From positions 62,001 through 126,000 of the forward strand of contig NZ_FNBL01000001.1 of assembly GCF_900102315.1 (NCBI RefSeq): a stretch of DNA of 64,000 nt, read 5' to 3'. Below, in pieces: positions 24,312-33,232 of the stretch. How positions within the stretch are numbered: the stretch's first letter is position 1; every line of letters begins with the position of its first letter. This stretch comes from Celeribacter baekdonensis (lineage in GTDB: Bacteria > Pseudomonadota > Alphaproteobacteria > Rhodobacterales > Rhodobacteraceae). Both the position numbers and the translations under genes were made by a program. Below the pieces are notes generated by a model that saw only the letters and a program-made list of their open reading frames with translations, was not told the DNA's origin and did no database searches.

Positions 24312-25325
24312 ATGCCTTTCAAACCCAACCTCGCCCTGACCGCCGCCCTGACACTCACCGCCACGGCCGCAAGCGCCGATGTGAACGTCTATTCCTACCG
24401 TCAGCCCGAATTGATCGCGCCGCTGACCGAGGCCTTCACCGAGGAGACAGGCATCAAGGTCAATGTCGCCTTCCTCGAAAAAGGCTTGGTTGAACGGCTC
24501 AAGGCCGAGGGCGACCGCTCCCCCGCCGATGTGATCCTAACCGTTGATATTGCACGGATTTCCGAAGCTGTAGATGCGGGCGTCACTCAACCTTTGATGA
24601 CCGAGACACTGGCGCAAAATATCCCCGCCACATACCATGACCCCGAGGGAAATTGGTGGGGCGTCACCACGCGGGCGCGGATTGTCTATGCCTCGAAAGA
24701 CCGCGTCGCCCCCGGCGAAGTCATCACCTACGAAGACCTCGCGGACCCGAAATGGAAGGGCCGGATTTGCACCCGTTCGGGCATGCACACCTATATGATC
24801 GGCCTCACCTCCGCCTATCTTGCCCACCATGGCGAAGAGGAAACAAAGCAATGGCTTCAAGGCGTTAAAGACAACCTGGCCCGCAAACCCCAAGGCAATG
24901 ACCGCGCACAGGTCAAGGCGATTTGGGCCGGGGAATGCGACATTTCCTTGGGCAACACCTATTACATGGGCGCAATGTTGGCTGACCCTGAGCAAAAGGT
25001 CTGGGCTGACTCGGTGCGCCTTGATTTCCCGGTGTTTGACGTCGAAGGCGGCGGCACCCATGTGAATATCTCCGGCGTGGCGCTCACCAAAGCGTCGAAG
25101 AACATCGCCGAGGCCACTCAATTCATTGAGTTTTTGACCTCCAAACACGCGCAGGAAATCTATGCGGAGGCCAATTCTGAATACCCGGTTGTGCCCGGCA
25201 CAGAACCCTCGGCCCTGGTCGCAAGCTGGGGGGAATTGACGCCCGACAACCTCAGCCTGATTGACATCGCCAACGCACGCGGTGAGGCTTTGAAATTGAC
25301 CGAGGAAGTCGATTACGACGGCTAA
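24312..25325 (+). CDS. fbpA: Iron(III) ABC transporter periplasmic binding protein (FbpA type)
   Basis: A 337-aa ferric-ion-binding protein of the FbpA/FutA family. It captures Fe3+ in the periplasm and hands it to an FbpBC transporter. Seen: a signal peptide (cleavage near ASA-DVN at about 22), the strand VNVYSYRQPELIAPLTEAF, and the paired iron-ligand tyrosines Tyr217-Tyr218 in GNTYYMGAM. The start at 24312 has GGAG upstream and places the signal peptide correctly. The permease and ATPase that usually follow are missing. A possible truncated frame begins right after a GGAGG, and then a transposase remnant starts, so the operon may have been cut by an insertion. Confidence 0.9.
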   Translation: MPFKPNLALTAALTLTATAASADVNVYSYRQPELIAPLTEAFTEETGIKVNVAFLEKGLVERLKAEGDRSPADVILTVDIARISEAVDAGVTQPLMTETLAQNIPATYHDPEGNWWGVTTRARIVYASKDRVAPGEVITYEDLADPKWKGRICTRSGMHTYMIGLTSAYLAHHGEEETKQWLQGVKDNLARKPQGNDRAQVKAIWAGECDISLGNTYYMGAMLADPEQKVWADSVRLDFPVFDVEGGGTHVNISGVALTKASKNIAEATQFIEFLTSKHAQEIYAEANSEYPVVPGTEPSALVASWGELTPDNLSLIDIANARGEALKLTEEVDYDG

Positions 25326-25330
25326 GGGCC

Positions 25331-25440
25331 GGAGGCCTGTGTGTGGACACTCCGCCGCCCGACCGCTTGGCAACGGTTGGTGCGCGCGGCGGCGTTAACG
25401 GGCCCTTCTTGTGAACACGATGACCCTGGCAACCTCGCTC
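25331..25440 (+). pseudogene. Possible truncated 5' end of a lost downstream gene
   Basis: GGAGG at 25331-25335 is followed by GTG at 25341 opening a frame WTLRRPTAWQRLVRAAALTG, which then runs into insertion-sequence-like DNA and stops. Its position after fbpA makes the start of the permease gene fbpB one reading. The fragment is too short to identify. Confidence 0.3.
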
Positions 25441-25530
25441 ACGCCGCCATCAGCCTCTGAATGCCGATCAGCGAGATCATCCGCTTGATCTTGCAGGCCA
25501 GAACGTGCAGCGCCTCAGGGTCATCAGATT
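25439..25530 (-). mobile_element. Remnant of an IS transposase (C-terminal end)
   Basis: On the minus strand the sequence reads PEALHVLACKIKRMISLIGI and then a few residues to the stop at 25439-25441. This matches the conserved C-terminal LHVLAYNLKRMI..LG motif of IS1182/IS5-type DDE transposases. The rest of the transposase is absent or scrambled upstream (25530-25640). It marks the left border of the lower-G+C ribitol island. Confidence 0.6.
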
Positions 25531-25666
25531 TGGCGGCTGGCCGAGGCGCTCGACATCGGCTTTCAGATGGACAGGCGGCTGGCGTTCGCTGCATTCACGC
25601 CTAATGGCTGCTTCAGGCTGCTTGCCCAAAACCTAGCCTACGCCTTGGCATCGAAAGCTTACAGTC

Positions 25667-26665
25667 TCAAAACTCTTCTAGATTACAGGGTATAAGTGTA
25701 ACTTTGTTTTCGAGATTCGGTTGGCCAATCAACTCAAATAGCACTTCCAGCATTTGTAAAACGTCCTGCTCTACCATGCCGACGTTTCCGGGAAGGAATT
25801 TTCCGAACGGATCGCGGTCAAAGCAACCGAAGCGGATATTTTCTGTTCCCTCGGACAGTTGGCTATGCCAGCGCACCACCCCCTCAAGCGAGATAGTTGA
25901 GTTCACGAAAATTCCCGTTGGGCCAAACGGACGAAAGTCCTTTAGACTGTCCCACGCGGCTTTCGCCGAATAGCCGGATGCTTGGATGTTTTCATTTGGA
26001 ACTTTTAGGCCCAGCTCTTTATGAGCGTCCATAAAGCCATCTAGGCGTGCGGCTGTGTTGTGGTCAGAAAGGCGCCCGCCAATAAACCGAAGCGGCCCCT
26101 CCCAGCCCAAATCAGACCGACATCTGCGTAAAATGAGGCTCGTTAGATCACGCGCGCCTGCGTAGTTGTCCGAAATCACCGATGGTGCGTCTTTACCTGG
26201 AAGGTCGAGGTTCAACGCTTGAACGCCAGCAGCTTTACAGAACGCAGCGATACGATCTGGGTCAGTTGCACCAGTCGAAATTAGGCATTCGACCTGATAG
26301 CCGACCAACTCCTTCGCAGCTTCGAATTCTAATTCTGGGTCACGTTGCGTACAGGTTACGACAGGAAACATCCCTTTAGAGCGCGCCATGGCTTCGAACT
26401 GTTCGGCAATTTCACCAAAATACCGGTTGTCGTATTTTGGAACGATCATTCCGACGATGTTCGATTTATCGCGTCTTAAAAGGCTTGCTTGAGCATTCAG
26501 GTTATACCCCTGATTTTCGGCAATTTTCATCACCTTTTCGGCAAGCTTTTTGCTGATTCGACGTTTCTCCCAAGTTCCGTTTAGTACTGAACTCACCGCG
26601 CTAGGCGACGCTTCAGCCAGGACAGCAAGATCATAGATGGTCTTCTTTTTCTTATCTTTATCCAT
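25667..26665 (-). CDS. LacI family transcriptional regulator of the ribitol operon
   Basis: A 332-aa LacI/GalR-type repressor. Seen: an N-terminal helix-turn-helix (IYDLAVLAEASPSAVSSVLNG, about 10-30) with hinge helix, then a periplasmic-binding-protein-like effector domain beginning NIVGMIVPKYDNRYFGEIAEQFE. It is divergent from the ABC transporter operon, and palindromic CG-centred operators lie between them, as is typical for this family. I infer that it represses the ribitol transport and catabolism genes and is released by ribitol or a phosphorylated intermediate. Composition is AT-richer than the core genome, like the rest of the island. Confidence 0.85.
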   Translation of the reverse strand: MDKDKKKKTIYDLAVLAEASPSAVSSVLNGTWEKRRISKKLAEKVMKIAENQGYNLNAQASLLRRDKSNIVGMIVPKYDNRYFGEIAEQFEAMARSKGMFPVVTCTQRDPELEFEAAKELVGYQVECLISTGATDPDRIAAFCKAAGVQALNLDLPGKDAPSVISDNYAGARDLTSLILRRCRSDLGWEGPLRFIGGRLSDHNTAARLDGFMDAHKELGLKVPNENIQASGYSAKAAWDSLKDFRPFGPTGIFVNSTISLEGVVRWHSQLSEGTENIRFGCFDRDPFGKFLPGNVGMVEQDVLQMLEVLFELIGQPNLENKVTLIPCNLEEF

Positions 26666-26722
26666 GCGATAATCCGTTCAGAGTGCGTGCCAAAGCTAAG
26701 CAGATTTCTTTGTAATTGACAA

Positions 26723-26782
26723 GCTCAATCGATTGAGCAATGTTTGCACAATCGATTGAGCAAGGTGCTGCATCGGTTGCGC
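26723..26782. promoter_or_regulatory. LacI-type operators upstream of the ribitol operon
   Basis: A perfect 16-bp palindrome GCTCAATCGATTGAGC at 26723-26738 and a near-copy GCACAATCGATTGAGC at 26746-26761, 23 bp apart. A weaker third copy, GCTGCATCGGTTGCGC, lies at 26767-26782 (12 of 16 match). Central CG and even spacing fit cooperative LacI-family binding between the divergent regulator and transporter genes. Confidence 0.8.
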
Positions 26783-26913
26783 AAGTAGGTCAGGTCAGTC
26801 AGGGAGGACTACTTGATCATCTGATCGTACTGGCTGGAGAGAGCGGTTACGGTCATCAGCAAGGGGGCTGCCCTTCTGACTGAACGCGCCAGTCTGATTT
26901 GGAGGAGATAAAG

Positions 26914-27951
26914 ATGACCAAAACGACTTCGCTTTCCATGGCTTCTGCGCTTGTCGCTGCCATGTTTGCTACCACTGCAACAGCGGAAACTGTTGCATTT
27001 CTGATGCCGGACCAGGCGTCTACCCGCTACGAAGAGCACGATTGGCCGGGCTTTGAGGCAGCTATGGCAGGCCTGTGTGCCGACTGCACGCTTATTTACC
27101 AGAACGGCAACGCAGACGTCGCTCTTCAGCAGCAACAGTTCAACTCTGTGATCGCACAAGGTGCGCGCGTAATCGTTCTTGACCCTGTCGACTCGGCTGC
27201 GGCTGCGGCAATGGTCGAAATTGCGCATTCGCAAGGCGTCAAGGTCATCGCATATGATCGCCCAATCCCGGACTCGCCTGCTGATTTCTACGTTTCCTTC
27301 GACAACGAAGGCATCGGCTACGCAATCGCTCAATCGCTGGTCGAACATTTGCAAGTAAATGGCGTTCCTGAAGGTGCCGGTGTTTTGCAGATCAACGGTT
27401 CGCCGACTGACGCTGCAGCGGGCCTGATCCGCGACGGCATCGATCGCGCACTCGACGCATCACCCTATGTGACACTGTCTGAATTTGACACTCCGGATTG
27501 GGCTCCTCCGAAAGCACAGGAGTGGGCTGCTGGTCAAATCACCCGTTTTGGTGCTGAAATCACTGGTATCGTGGCAGCAAACGATGGCACCGGTGGTGGT
27601 GCAATTGCGGCTCTCAAGGCTGCAGGTGTCGACCCTCTTCCGCCGGTCACTGGCAACGACGCAACCATCGCGGCGCTCCAGCTGATCATTGCAGGCGATC
27701 AATATAACACGATTTCGAAACCGTCTGAGATCGTTGCGGCCGCTGCGGCTGAAGTGGCTGTTCAATTGCTGAACGGTGAAACACCGGAAGCAACCAGCAG
27801 CCTCTACAACACCCCGTCTCAGCTGTTTGTTCCCGCGGTTGTCACCCAAGAGAACATCAAAGACCTGATCTTTGATGCGGGCATCCAGTCCGCAGCTGAG
27901 GTTTGCACCGCAGAATATGCAGCTGCCTGTGCAGAGCTTGGTATTCAGTAA
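26914..27951 (+). CDS. ABC transporter substrate-binding protein for ribitol/sugar (RbsB/XylF-like)
   Basis: A 345-aa periplasmic sugar-binding protein of the Peripla_BP_4 group. Seen: a signal peptide (LSMASALVAAMFATTATA-ETV), the first domain AFLMPDQASTRYEEHDWPGFEAAM, the segment ARVIVLDPVDSAAAAAMVEIAHSQGVKVIAYDRPI typical of XylF/FrcB relatives, and a C-terminal Cys pair. The ATG at 26914 sits behind a strong GGAGGAG site. It is the first gene of the operon binding protein - ATPase - permease - dehydrogenase - kinase. The dehydrogenase and kinase point to ribitol as substrate. Confidence 0.85.
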   Translation: MTKTTSLSMASALVAAMFATTATAETVAFLMPDQASTRYEEHDWPGFEAAMAGLCADCTLIYQNGNADVALQQQQFNSVIAQGARVIVLDPVDSAAAAAMVEIAHSQGVKVIAYDRPIPDSPADFYVSFDNEGIGYAIAQSLVEHLQVNGVPEGAGVLQINGSPTDAAAGLIRDGIDRALDASPYVTLSEFDTPDWAPPKAQEWAAGQITRFGAEITGIVAANDGTGGGAIAALKAAGVDPLPPVTGNDATIAALQLIIAGDQYNTISKPSEIVAAAAAEVAVQLLNGETPEATSSLYNTPSQLFVPAVVTQENIKDLIFDAGIQSAAEVCTAEYAAACAELGIQ

Positions 27952-28009
27952 ATAATACCGTCCCTGCGCAGGATAGCTTGCGCAGGGACGTGACGCTGCC
28001 AGACATATC

Positions 28010-28062
28010 AAGGGTGTGGGCGTTCCGCCATAAACCCATGAAACAGGTTTATGGCGGAACGC
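28010..28062. terminator. Stem-loop between binding protein and ATPase genes
   Basis: GTTCCGCCATAAACC (28021-28035) is repeated in inverted orientation as GGTTTATGGCGGAAC (28048-28062), a perfect 15-bp stem. Such a hairpin after the binding-protein gene usually stabilises its mRNA or attenuates downstream genes. Confidence 0.8.
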
Positions 28063-28084
28063 TTTAGGGATGGAGGGCACCGAA

Positions 28085-28891
28085 GTGACAACCCAATCAA
28101 ATACCCCGTCAAAAGGGGAACTGATCCTGCGTTTGCACGGTATTGGTAAACAATTCGGGGCAGTGACCGCGCTGGAAGACATCGAACTGGACGTCCACGC
28201 CGGTGAAGTGGTTGCACTGGTCGGGGACAACGGCGCCGGTAAATCGACCCTCGTCAAAGTTCTGGCGGGTGTTCACCAACCGACCTCTGGGTCTATTGAG
28301 TATTTAGGCAAACCCGTTTCGCTCGACACCCCCAAGAAAGCGCTTGAAATGGGGATCGCGACGGTTTTCCAAGACCTTGCTCTTTGTGAAAACCTAGACG
28401 TTGTCGCTAATCTATTTTTGGGTCACGAAGTGAATCCGTGGCGCATGGATGAAGTTCAGATGGAGGTTCGCGCCTGGACGCTTCTTCAAGAACTTGCCGC
28501 GCGCATTCCGTCTGTGCGCGAACCCATTGCCTCCCTTTCTGGCGGTCAGCGCCAAACGGTTGCGATTGCCCGTTCGCTTCTTTTGGATCCGCATATTATT
28601 ATGCTTGATGAGCCGACGGCCGCGCTTGGCGTTGCGCAATCGGCCGAAGTGCTAAATCTCATTGAGCGCGTGCGTGATCGTGGGCACGGCGTCATCCTGA
28701 TTTCACATAATATGGAAGATGTTCGAGCGGTCGCAGACCGCATCGTCGTGTTGCGTCTGGGTAAAAATAACGGCGTCTTTACGTCCGACACCTCGCATCA
28801 GGATTTGGTCGCCGCGATCACCGGAGCGAGCGAAAACTCTGTTTCACGACGTGCAGCCCGCAAACAACAGGACGCGGAGGCGGTCCAATGA
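28085..28891 (+). CDS. ABC transporter ATP-binding protein (single-domain sugar type)
   Basis: About 268 residues with one nucleotide-binding domain, like FrcA of rhizobia and unlike the duplicated RbsA/XylG. Seen: Walker A GDNGAGKST (about 44-52), the ABC signature LSGGQRQTVAIARSLL, Walker B IIMLDEPTAALGV and the H-loop ILISHNM. The GTG at 28085 has GGAGG at correct spacing; an ATG at 28070 is the alternative. It overlaps the permease gene by four bases (ATGA). It powers import by the flanking binding protein and permease. Confidence 0.87.
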   Translation: MTTQSNTPSKGELILRLHGIGKQFGAVTALEDIELDVHAGEVVALVGDNGAGKSTLVKVLAGVHQPTSGSIEYLGKPVSLDTPKKALEMGIATVFQDLALCENLDVVANLFLGHEVNPWRMDEVQMEVRAWTLLQELAARIPSVREPIASLSGGQRQTVAIARSLLLDPHIIMLDEPTAALGVAQSAEVLNLIERVRDRGHGVILISHNMEDVRAVADRIVVLRLGKNNGVFTSDTSHQDLVAAITGASENSVSRRAARKQQDAEAVQ

Positions 28892-30138
28892 CAAACGAAG
28901 CAAATCAAATGACCCCAAGACTTGATCGTGCTGACGCGCGAGTGCGTCATGATGCTGGCCTCGCCGGTGCGTTTAAGAAATTCACGGATAAGGTACGATC
29001 TGGAGACCTCGGTATGTTGCCAGTTATCGTCGGGCTGCTGCTGATTTCTGCGGTGTTCACGACCTTGAACCCTGTATTCTTAGCGCCGAATAACCTTGTG
29101 AACTTGTTGTTCGATGCGGCGGCAGTCGGCCTTATCGCACTCGGCGTGGTCTGCGTTCTTCTCTTGGGCGAGATTGACCTCTCCATCGGTTCGATGAGCG
29201 GGCTGTCCTCTGCAATTATCGGCGTCCTTTGGGTCAAAAGTGGTGTTCCTCTCGCGGTCGCGATCCTCGCGGTACTGGCGAATGGTGCGCTGATCGGTTT
29301 CCTCTATGGCTTTCTGCGCAATAAGTTTGAAATGCCGAGCTTTGTTGCCACTCTGGCCGGTTTGCTCGCGCTTTTGGGCATGCAGCTTTACATCCTTGGG
29401 CCGACTGGCTCGATCAACTTGCCATTCACTTCGCCGCTCGTGCGTTTCGGTCAGATTTTGATCATGCCGGCTTATCTCTCCTATCTGGTCGCGATCCTAC
29501 CCGGTGTTCTGATCATGATCGGCGCGGTAAAGACCAATGCGAAACGAACGGCGGCAAACCTCAGTGCAGAAAGCCTGAGTGTTGCGATTGTAAAGGCAGC
29601 ACTTCTGACCATCGGCCTCGTCTTTGCGGTCTATTACCTCGAACTCGGTCGTGGTGTGCCGTGGATGTTTGGCGGCTTTGTTCTGTTGGTTGTTATTCTG
29701 AATTATGGACTGACACGCACGAAATGGGGGCGGTCCATGTTTGCCGTCGGTGGAAACGCTGAGGCAGCCCGTCGTTCTGGCATCAACGTGTTCCGCATCC
29801 GTATGTCTGCATTCGTCGTCTGTTCGGTTTTGGCCTCGTTGGGGGGTGTCTTCGCTGCTGCGCGTCTTGCATCGGCCAGCCAACAGGCAGGCACAGGCGA
29901 TGTTAACCTCAATGCGATTGCGGCTGCGGTTATCGGTGGGACATCCCTCTTTGGTGGGCGCGGTTCGGCATGGTCGGCACTGCTTGGCGTCATTGTGATC
30001 ATGGCGATTTCCAACGGCCTCACTTTGCTAAACCTGAGTTCTTCGCTCCGCTACATGATCACTGGCGCTGTTCTCGCAATCGCTGTGATCGTTGACTCCC
30101 TCGCTCGTCGCTCTCGCGCAAGCCACGGCCGCGCCTGA
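28888..30138 (+). CDS. ABC transporter permease (ribose/xylose/fructose type)
   Basis: A 416-aa inner-membrane permease of the BPD_transp_2 family (RbsC/XylH/FrcC relatives) with about ten hydrophobic segments. Seen: [46 protein letters not shown] (typical first half with the EIDLSIG motif) and the second-half [21 protein letters not shown] coupling region followed by [18 protein letters not shown]. The start overlaps the ATPase stop; a downstream ATG at 28909 is possible. It forms the channel of the putative ribitol importer, probably as a homodimer. Confidence 0.88.
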   Translation: MTNEANQMTPRLDRADARVRHDAGLAGAFKKFTDKVRSGDLGMLPVIVGLLLISAVFTTLNPVFLAPNNLVNLLFDAAAVGLIALGVVCVLLLGEIDLSIGSMSGLSSAIIGVLWVKSGVPLAVAILAVLANGALIGFLYGFLRNKFEMPSFVATLAGLLALLGMQLYILGPTGSINLPFTSPLVRFGQILIMPAYLSYLVAILPGVLIMIGAVKTNAKRTAANLSAESLSVAIVKAALLTIGLVFAVYYLELGRGVPWMFGGFVLLVVILNYGLTRTKWGRSMFAVGGNAEAARRSGINVFRIRMSAFVVCSVLASLGGVFAAARLASASQQAGTGDVNLNAIAAAVIGGTSLFGGRGSAWSALLGVIVIMAISNGLTLLNLSSSLRYMITGAVLAIAVIVDSLARRSRASHGRA

Positions 30139-30155
30139 TCTGGAAAGGATTTGAA

Positions 30156-30884
30156 ATGTCGCAAAAATTGATCGGAAAAACCGCCGCGATCACAGGCGCA
30201 GCGTCAGGTATTGGCCTAGAATGTGCCCGCATCCTACTCGAAGAAGGTGCAAAAGTCGTCTTGATCGACCGCGCAGAGGACCGCCTGAACCTGCTCTGCG
30301 AAGAGTTGGGAGAGAACGCTCACCCATTGGTCATCGACCTCCTGGACGGACCGCAAGTCTCTTCGATGTTGCCAAAGATCGAAGCCTTGGTCGGCCCGCT
30401 GGACATCTTCCACGCAAATGCGGGGGCCTATGTTGGTGGTCCTGCTGCGGAAGGTGATCCCGACGTCTGGGACCGTATGTTGAACCTGAACATCAACGCC
30501 GCATTCCGTAGTGTGCAGGCTGTGTTGCCCGCGATGATCGACCGCAAATCTGGTGATGTCATCTTTACCAGTTCTGTCGCCGGTGTTGTCCCTGTGGTTT
30601 GGGAGCCGATCTACACCGCATCAAAATTTGCAGTTCAAGCATTCCTCCATTCGACCCGTCGTCAGGTTTCCCAATATGGAATTCGGATGGGCGCGGTTCT
30701 CCCAGGGCCAGTTGTCACAGCATTGCTGGACGATTGGCCCAAAGAGAAAATGGAAGACGCGCTTGCCAATGGGTCGCTGATGCAACCGCGTGAGGTCGCC
30801 GAAGCCGTTCTCTTTATGCTGACGCGTCCGCGCGGAGTTGTCATTCGCGACATGGTGATCCTGCCGAATAGTGTCGATTTATAA
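30156..30884 (+). CDS. rbtD: Ribitol 2-dehydrogenase (SDR)
   Basis: A 242-aa short-chain dehydrogenase that oxidises ribitol to D-ribulose with NAD+. Seen: TGAASGIG (13-20), Asp38 after the second strand (VVLIDRA) that selects NAD+, NAG at 88-90, and catalytic Ser139/140, Tyr153 and Lys157 in IYTASKF. Long stretches, including [34 protein letters not shown] and VRPRGVV...ILPNSVDL, closely follow Klebsiella ribitol dehydrogenase as I remember it, so this is firmer than a generic SDR call. It lies directly before a ribulokinase gene, as in the classic ribitol operon. Confidence 0.88.
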   Translation: MSQKLIGKTAAITGAASGIGLECARILLEEGAKVVLIDRAEDRLNLLCEELGENAHPLVIDLLDGPQVSSMLPKIEALVGPLDIFHANAGAYVGGPAAEGDPDVWDRMLNLNINAAFRSVQAVLPAMIDRKSGDVIFTSSVAGVVPVVWEPIYTASKFAVQAFLHSTRRQVSQYGIRMGAVLPGPVVTALLDDWPKEKMEDALANGSLMQPREVAEAVLFMLTRPRGVVIRDMVILPNSVDL

Positions 30885-30907
30885 GTTCTGAGAGAAGGGT
30901 TTGAACC

Positions 30908-32536
30908 ATGATCGGATCACCGGATAAGGCCGCTTACTTTTTGGGGATTGATGTTGGCACAGGGAGCGCGCGAGCTGGTATTTTTGACGTGAACGGCATG
31001 CTTGTCGGAACCGACAAATGTGTGATCCAGCTTTATCGTGATGCTGCCAATATTGTAGAACAGTCAAGTTCAGAGATTTGGGCGGCCGTTGCATCGGCAA
31101 CAAAGGGTGCCTTGGCTGCGGCAGATCTGTCTGGTGATCAAATCGGAGGCATAGGCTTCGATGCAACCTGTTCGCTTGTTGTGCTTGGACAAGGTGGTGA
31201 TCCGCTTCCCATTGGGCATACCAACGACCCCGAACGCAACATTATCGTCTGGATGGACCATCGCGCTATTGATCAGGCGAACCGGATCAATGCGACGGGC
31301 CACCGCGTTCTCGACTATGTCGGTGGTCGGATCTCGCCGGAAATGGAAACGCCCAAACTGCTTTGGCTCAAGGAAAACCGGTCAGAGGTCTATGACGCTT
31401 CGTGGCAGTTTATGGATCTCACCGATTTTCTTACATGGCGCGCCACTGGCGATCTGTCGCGGTCGGTTTGCACTGTGACCTGCAAGTGGACCTTCCTCGC
31501 CCACGAAAACGCATGGGACGCATCCTATTTCGAACAGGTTGGGTTGGGTGATCTGATCGCTGATGATTTTGCAAGGATCGGAACAAACGTTGTCCCCGCT
31601 GGAACATCGCTTGGAGCAGGTTTGACAGACGTCGCCGCGGCAGAGCTCGGTTTGACAGCCGGTATTCCCGTTGCAGCTGGTCTGATTGATGCTCATGCAG
31701 GTGGCGTTGGATCGGTCGGTGCCAATGGCGGGGGTGGGGCAGAGGCAAACCTCGCCTATGTTTTCGGCACCTCGTCCTGCACGATGACATCGACCCAAGA
31801 GCCAGTGTTCGTTCCAGGTGTTTGGGGTCCTTACTATTCGGCCATGGTGCCGGGCCTTTGGTTAAACGAAGGCGGACAATCCGCAGCAGGTGCAGCAATT
31901 GATACCCTGCTTACCCTGCATCCGTATTCTGGGACGGCCACGGAGATGGCTGCCCAAGCCTCGATGGCCTTACCTGAATGGTTGGCAACTGAGGCAGAGA
32001 GCCGTTTGAATGACGGAACAAATGTTGTCTCCCTTGCCAAAGGCGTTCAGGTGGTGCCGGAATTTTTGGGCAATCGCGCACCCTTTGCTGACCCGCACAC
32101 CCGAGCTGTCATCGCAGGCTTGGGAATGGATCAAGATTTAGAGAGCCTCATTGCACTCTACGTCGCTGGGCTTTGCGGTATCGGGTACGGGCTTCGCCAA
32201 ATCATTGAAGCGCAGAGCCGCGCCGGCGCATCAATTCGGCGTATCGTTATAAGTGGTGGCGCTGGACGAAGCCCAATGATCCGTCAGTTGTTGGCTGATG
32301 CGACCGGTGTCGAAGTTGCAGCGCCAAGAACAGAAGAACCGGTGCTGTTGGGGGCGGCGATCCTTGGGGCAGTTGCGGGTGAGGCTTTTCCAAGCATTCC
32401 GGCAGCCATGCTACAAATGACACAATTTTCCGATCATTACATTCCACAGTCCGGTTCAACATCCGAAATTCATTCGACACGCTTCGATATTTTTAAATCC
32501 CTCCAAGAGATCGCGCGACGTGGGTCCAATGTCTAA
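30908..32536 (+). CDS. rbtK: FGGY-family D-ribulokinase
   Basis: A 542-aa sugar kinase of the FGGY family, ribulokinase branch (relatives of RbtK, yeast YDR109c and human FGGY). It phosphorylates D-ribulose to D-ribulose 5-phosphate, which enters the pentose phosphate pathway. Seen: FLGIDVGTGSARAGIFD (about 12-28), IGFDATCSLVVL (about 80-91), WMDHRAIDQANRIN (about 115-128), the sugar-site GLIDAHAGGVGSVG and the C-terminal ATP-site ISGGAGRSPMIRQLLAD (about 446-462). It is the last gene of the island operon. Specificity for ribulose rather than ribulose/arabinose analogues is supported by the rbtD neighbour. Confidence 0.88.
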   Translation: MIGSPDKAAYFLGIDVGTGSARAGIFDVNGMLVGTDKCVIQLYRDAANIVEQSSSEIWAAVASATKGALAAADLSGDQIGGIGFDATCSLVVLGQGGDPLPIGHTNDPERNIIVWMDHRAIDQANRINATGHRVLDYVGGRISPEMETPKLLWLKENRSEVYDASWQFMDLTDFLTWRATGDLSRSVCTVTCKWTFLAHENAWDASYFEQVGLGDLIADDFARIGTNVVPAGTSLGAGLTDVAAAELGLTAGIPVAAGLIDAHAGGVGSVGANGGGGAEANLAYVFGTSSCTMTSTQEPVFVPGVWGPYYSAMVPGLWLNEGGQSAAGAAIDTLLTLHPYSGTATEMAAQASMALPEWLATEAESRLNDGTNVVSLAKGVQVVPEFLGNRAPFADPHTRAVIAGLGMDQDLESLIALYVAGLCGIGYGLRQIIEAQSRAGASIRRIVISGGAGRSPMIRQLLADATGVEVAAPRTEEPVLLGAAILGAVAGEAFPSIPAAMLQMTQFSDHYIPQSGSTSEIHSTRFDIFKSLQEIARRGSNV

Positions 32537-33232
32537 TTTTATCCTTCAATGGTCAGATTCAGATCTATTTTTGAACCTGTAAAGTCGGTTGAACACCTCT
32601 CGAAGCATGGGCGACCGCGCCGAGGCCAGCGTGAAGCGGCGCATCATCTGTGGCGCTGCTCATGTGAAAATGGTCTAGGTAGGTGGTTACATCGGCTATC
32701 AGCAATAGGCTATTCAGCATAATCCCTCAACCCCCAACGACACTCCGTTACTCTCTATGGGCACCACTGCATATGGGCGCCACTGCCAAAATTGATTGTC
32801 AGGGCGCGGGGATCGGGTTTTCCGTAAATCCGGTTTTGCAAGATTTTCACGGTCTATGTTTTTGGGTCTTTTAAACGTCTTTTCTTTTGTCATCTTACGT
32901 AAAGAAAAACCTACGGAATTGGGGCAAACATTCAAAGTGACCAAATGGCCTTTTGCGATCCTGATTGACGAGATCGGGGTCAGTCGCGCCAAAGGTGTGG
33001 TGAGCACTCGTGAACAGCTCGAAAGCCTGTTTGCCGCTGCCGAGAGTGGTCAGGACTTGACCTCTCTAAAAATTTGATCATATTTTCGCGCAAGTTCTCT
33101 TCCACGCTCGGACTTGCGCGCAATGCGTCGTGCCAGCTCCTTTTATGTGTGGCGATACCGTGGCCGTGTGCCACCACCGCATTCCGACCCGGCCTGAGTG
33201 TTCAGGCGTGATCATCAAAGGACATTGATCGC
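32537..33232. other. Right border of the island: mostly non-coding, with remnants
   Basis: About 700 bp. The first 350 bp show no gene I can support. From about 32900 there is a truncated coding remnant (annotated separately). Base composition changes back to the G+C-rich core across this stretch. Confidence 0.6.
32900..33077 (+). pseudogene. Truncated MauD-like thioredoxin-fold protein (C-terminal fragment)
   Basis: The frame ends with WPFAILIDEIGVSRAKGVVSTREQLESLFAAAESG, which matches the C-terminal end of MauD-type proteins (disulfide-related accessory proteins for methylamine dehydrogenase), where a KGLVNTREHLESL segment is typical. The N-terminal part, including the CxxC-containing thioredoxin core, is missing. 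It is probably left over from a rearrangement that placed the island here. No other mau gene is in the window. Confidence 0.55.
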
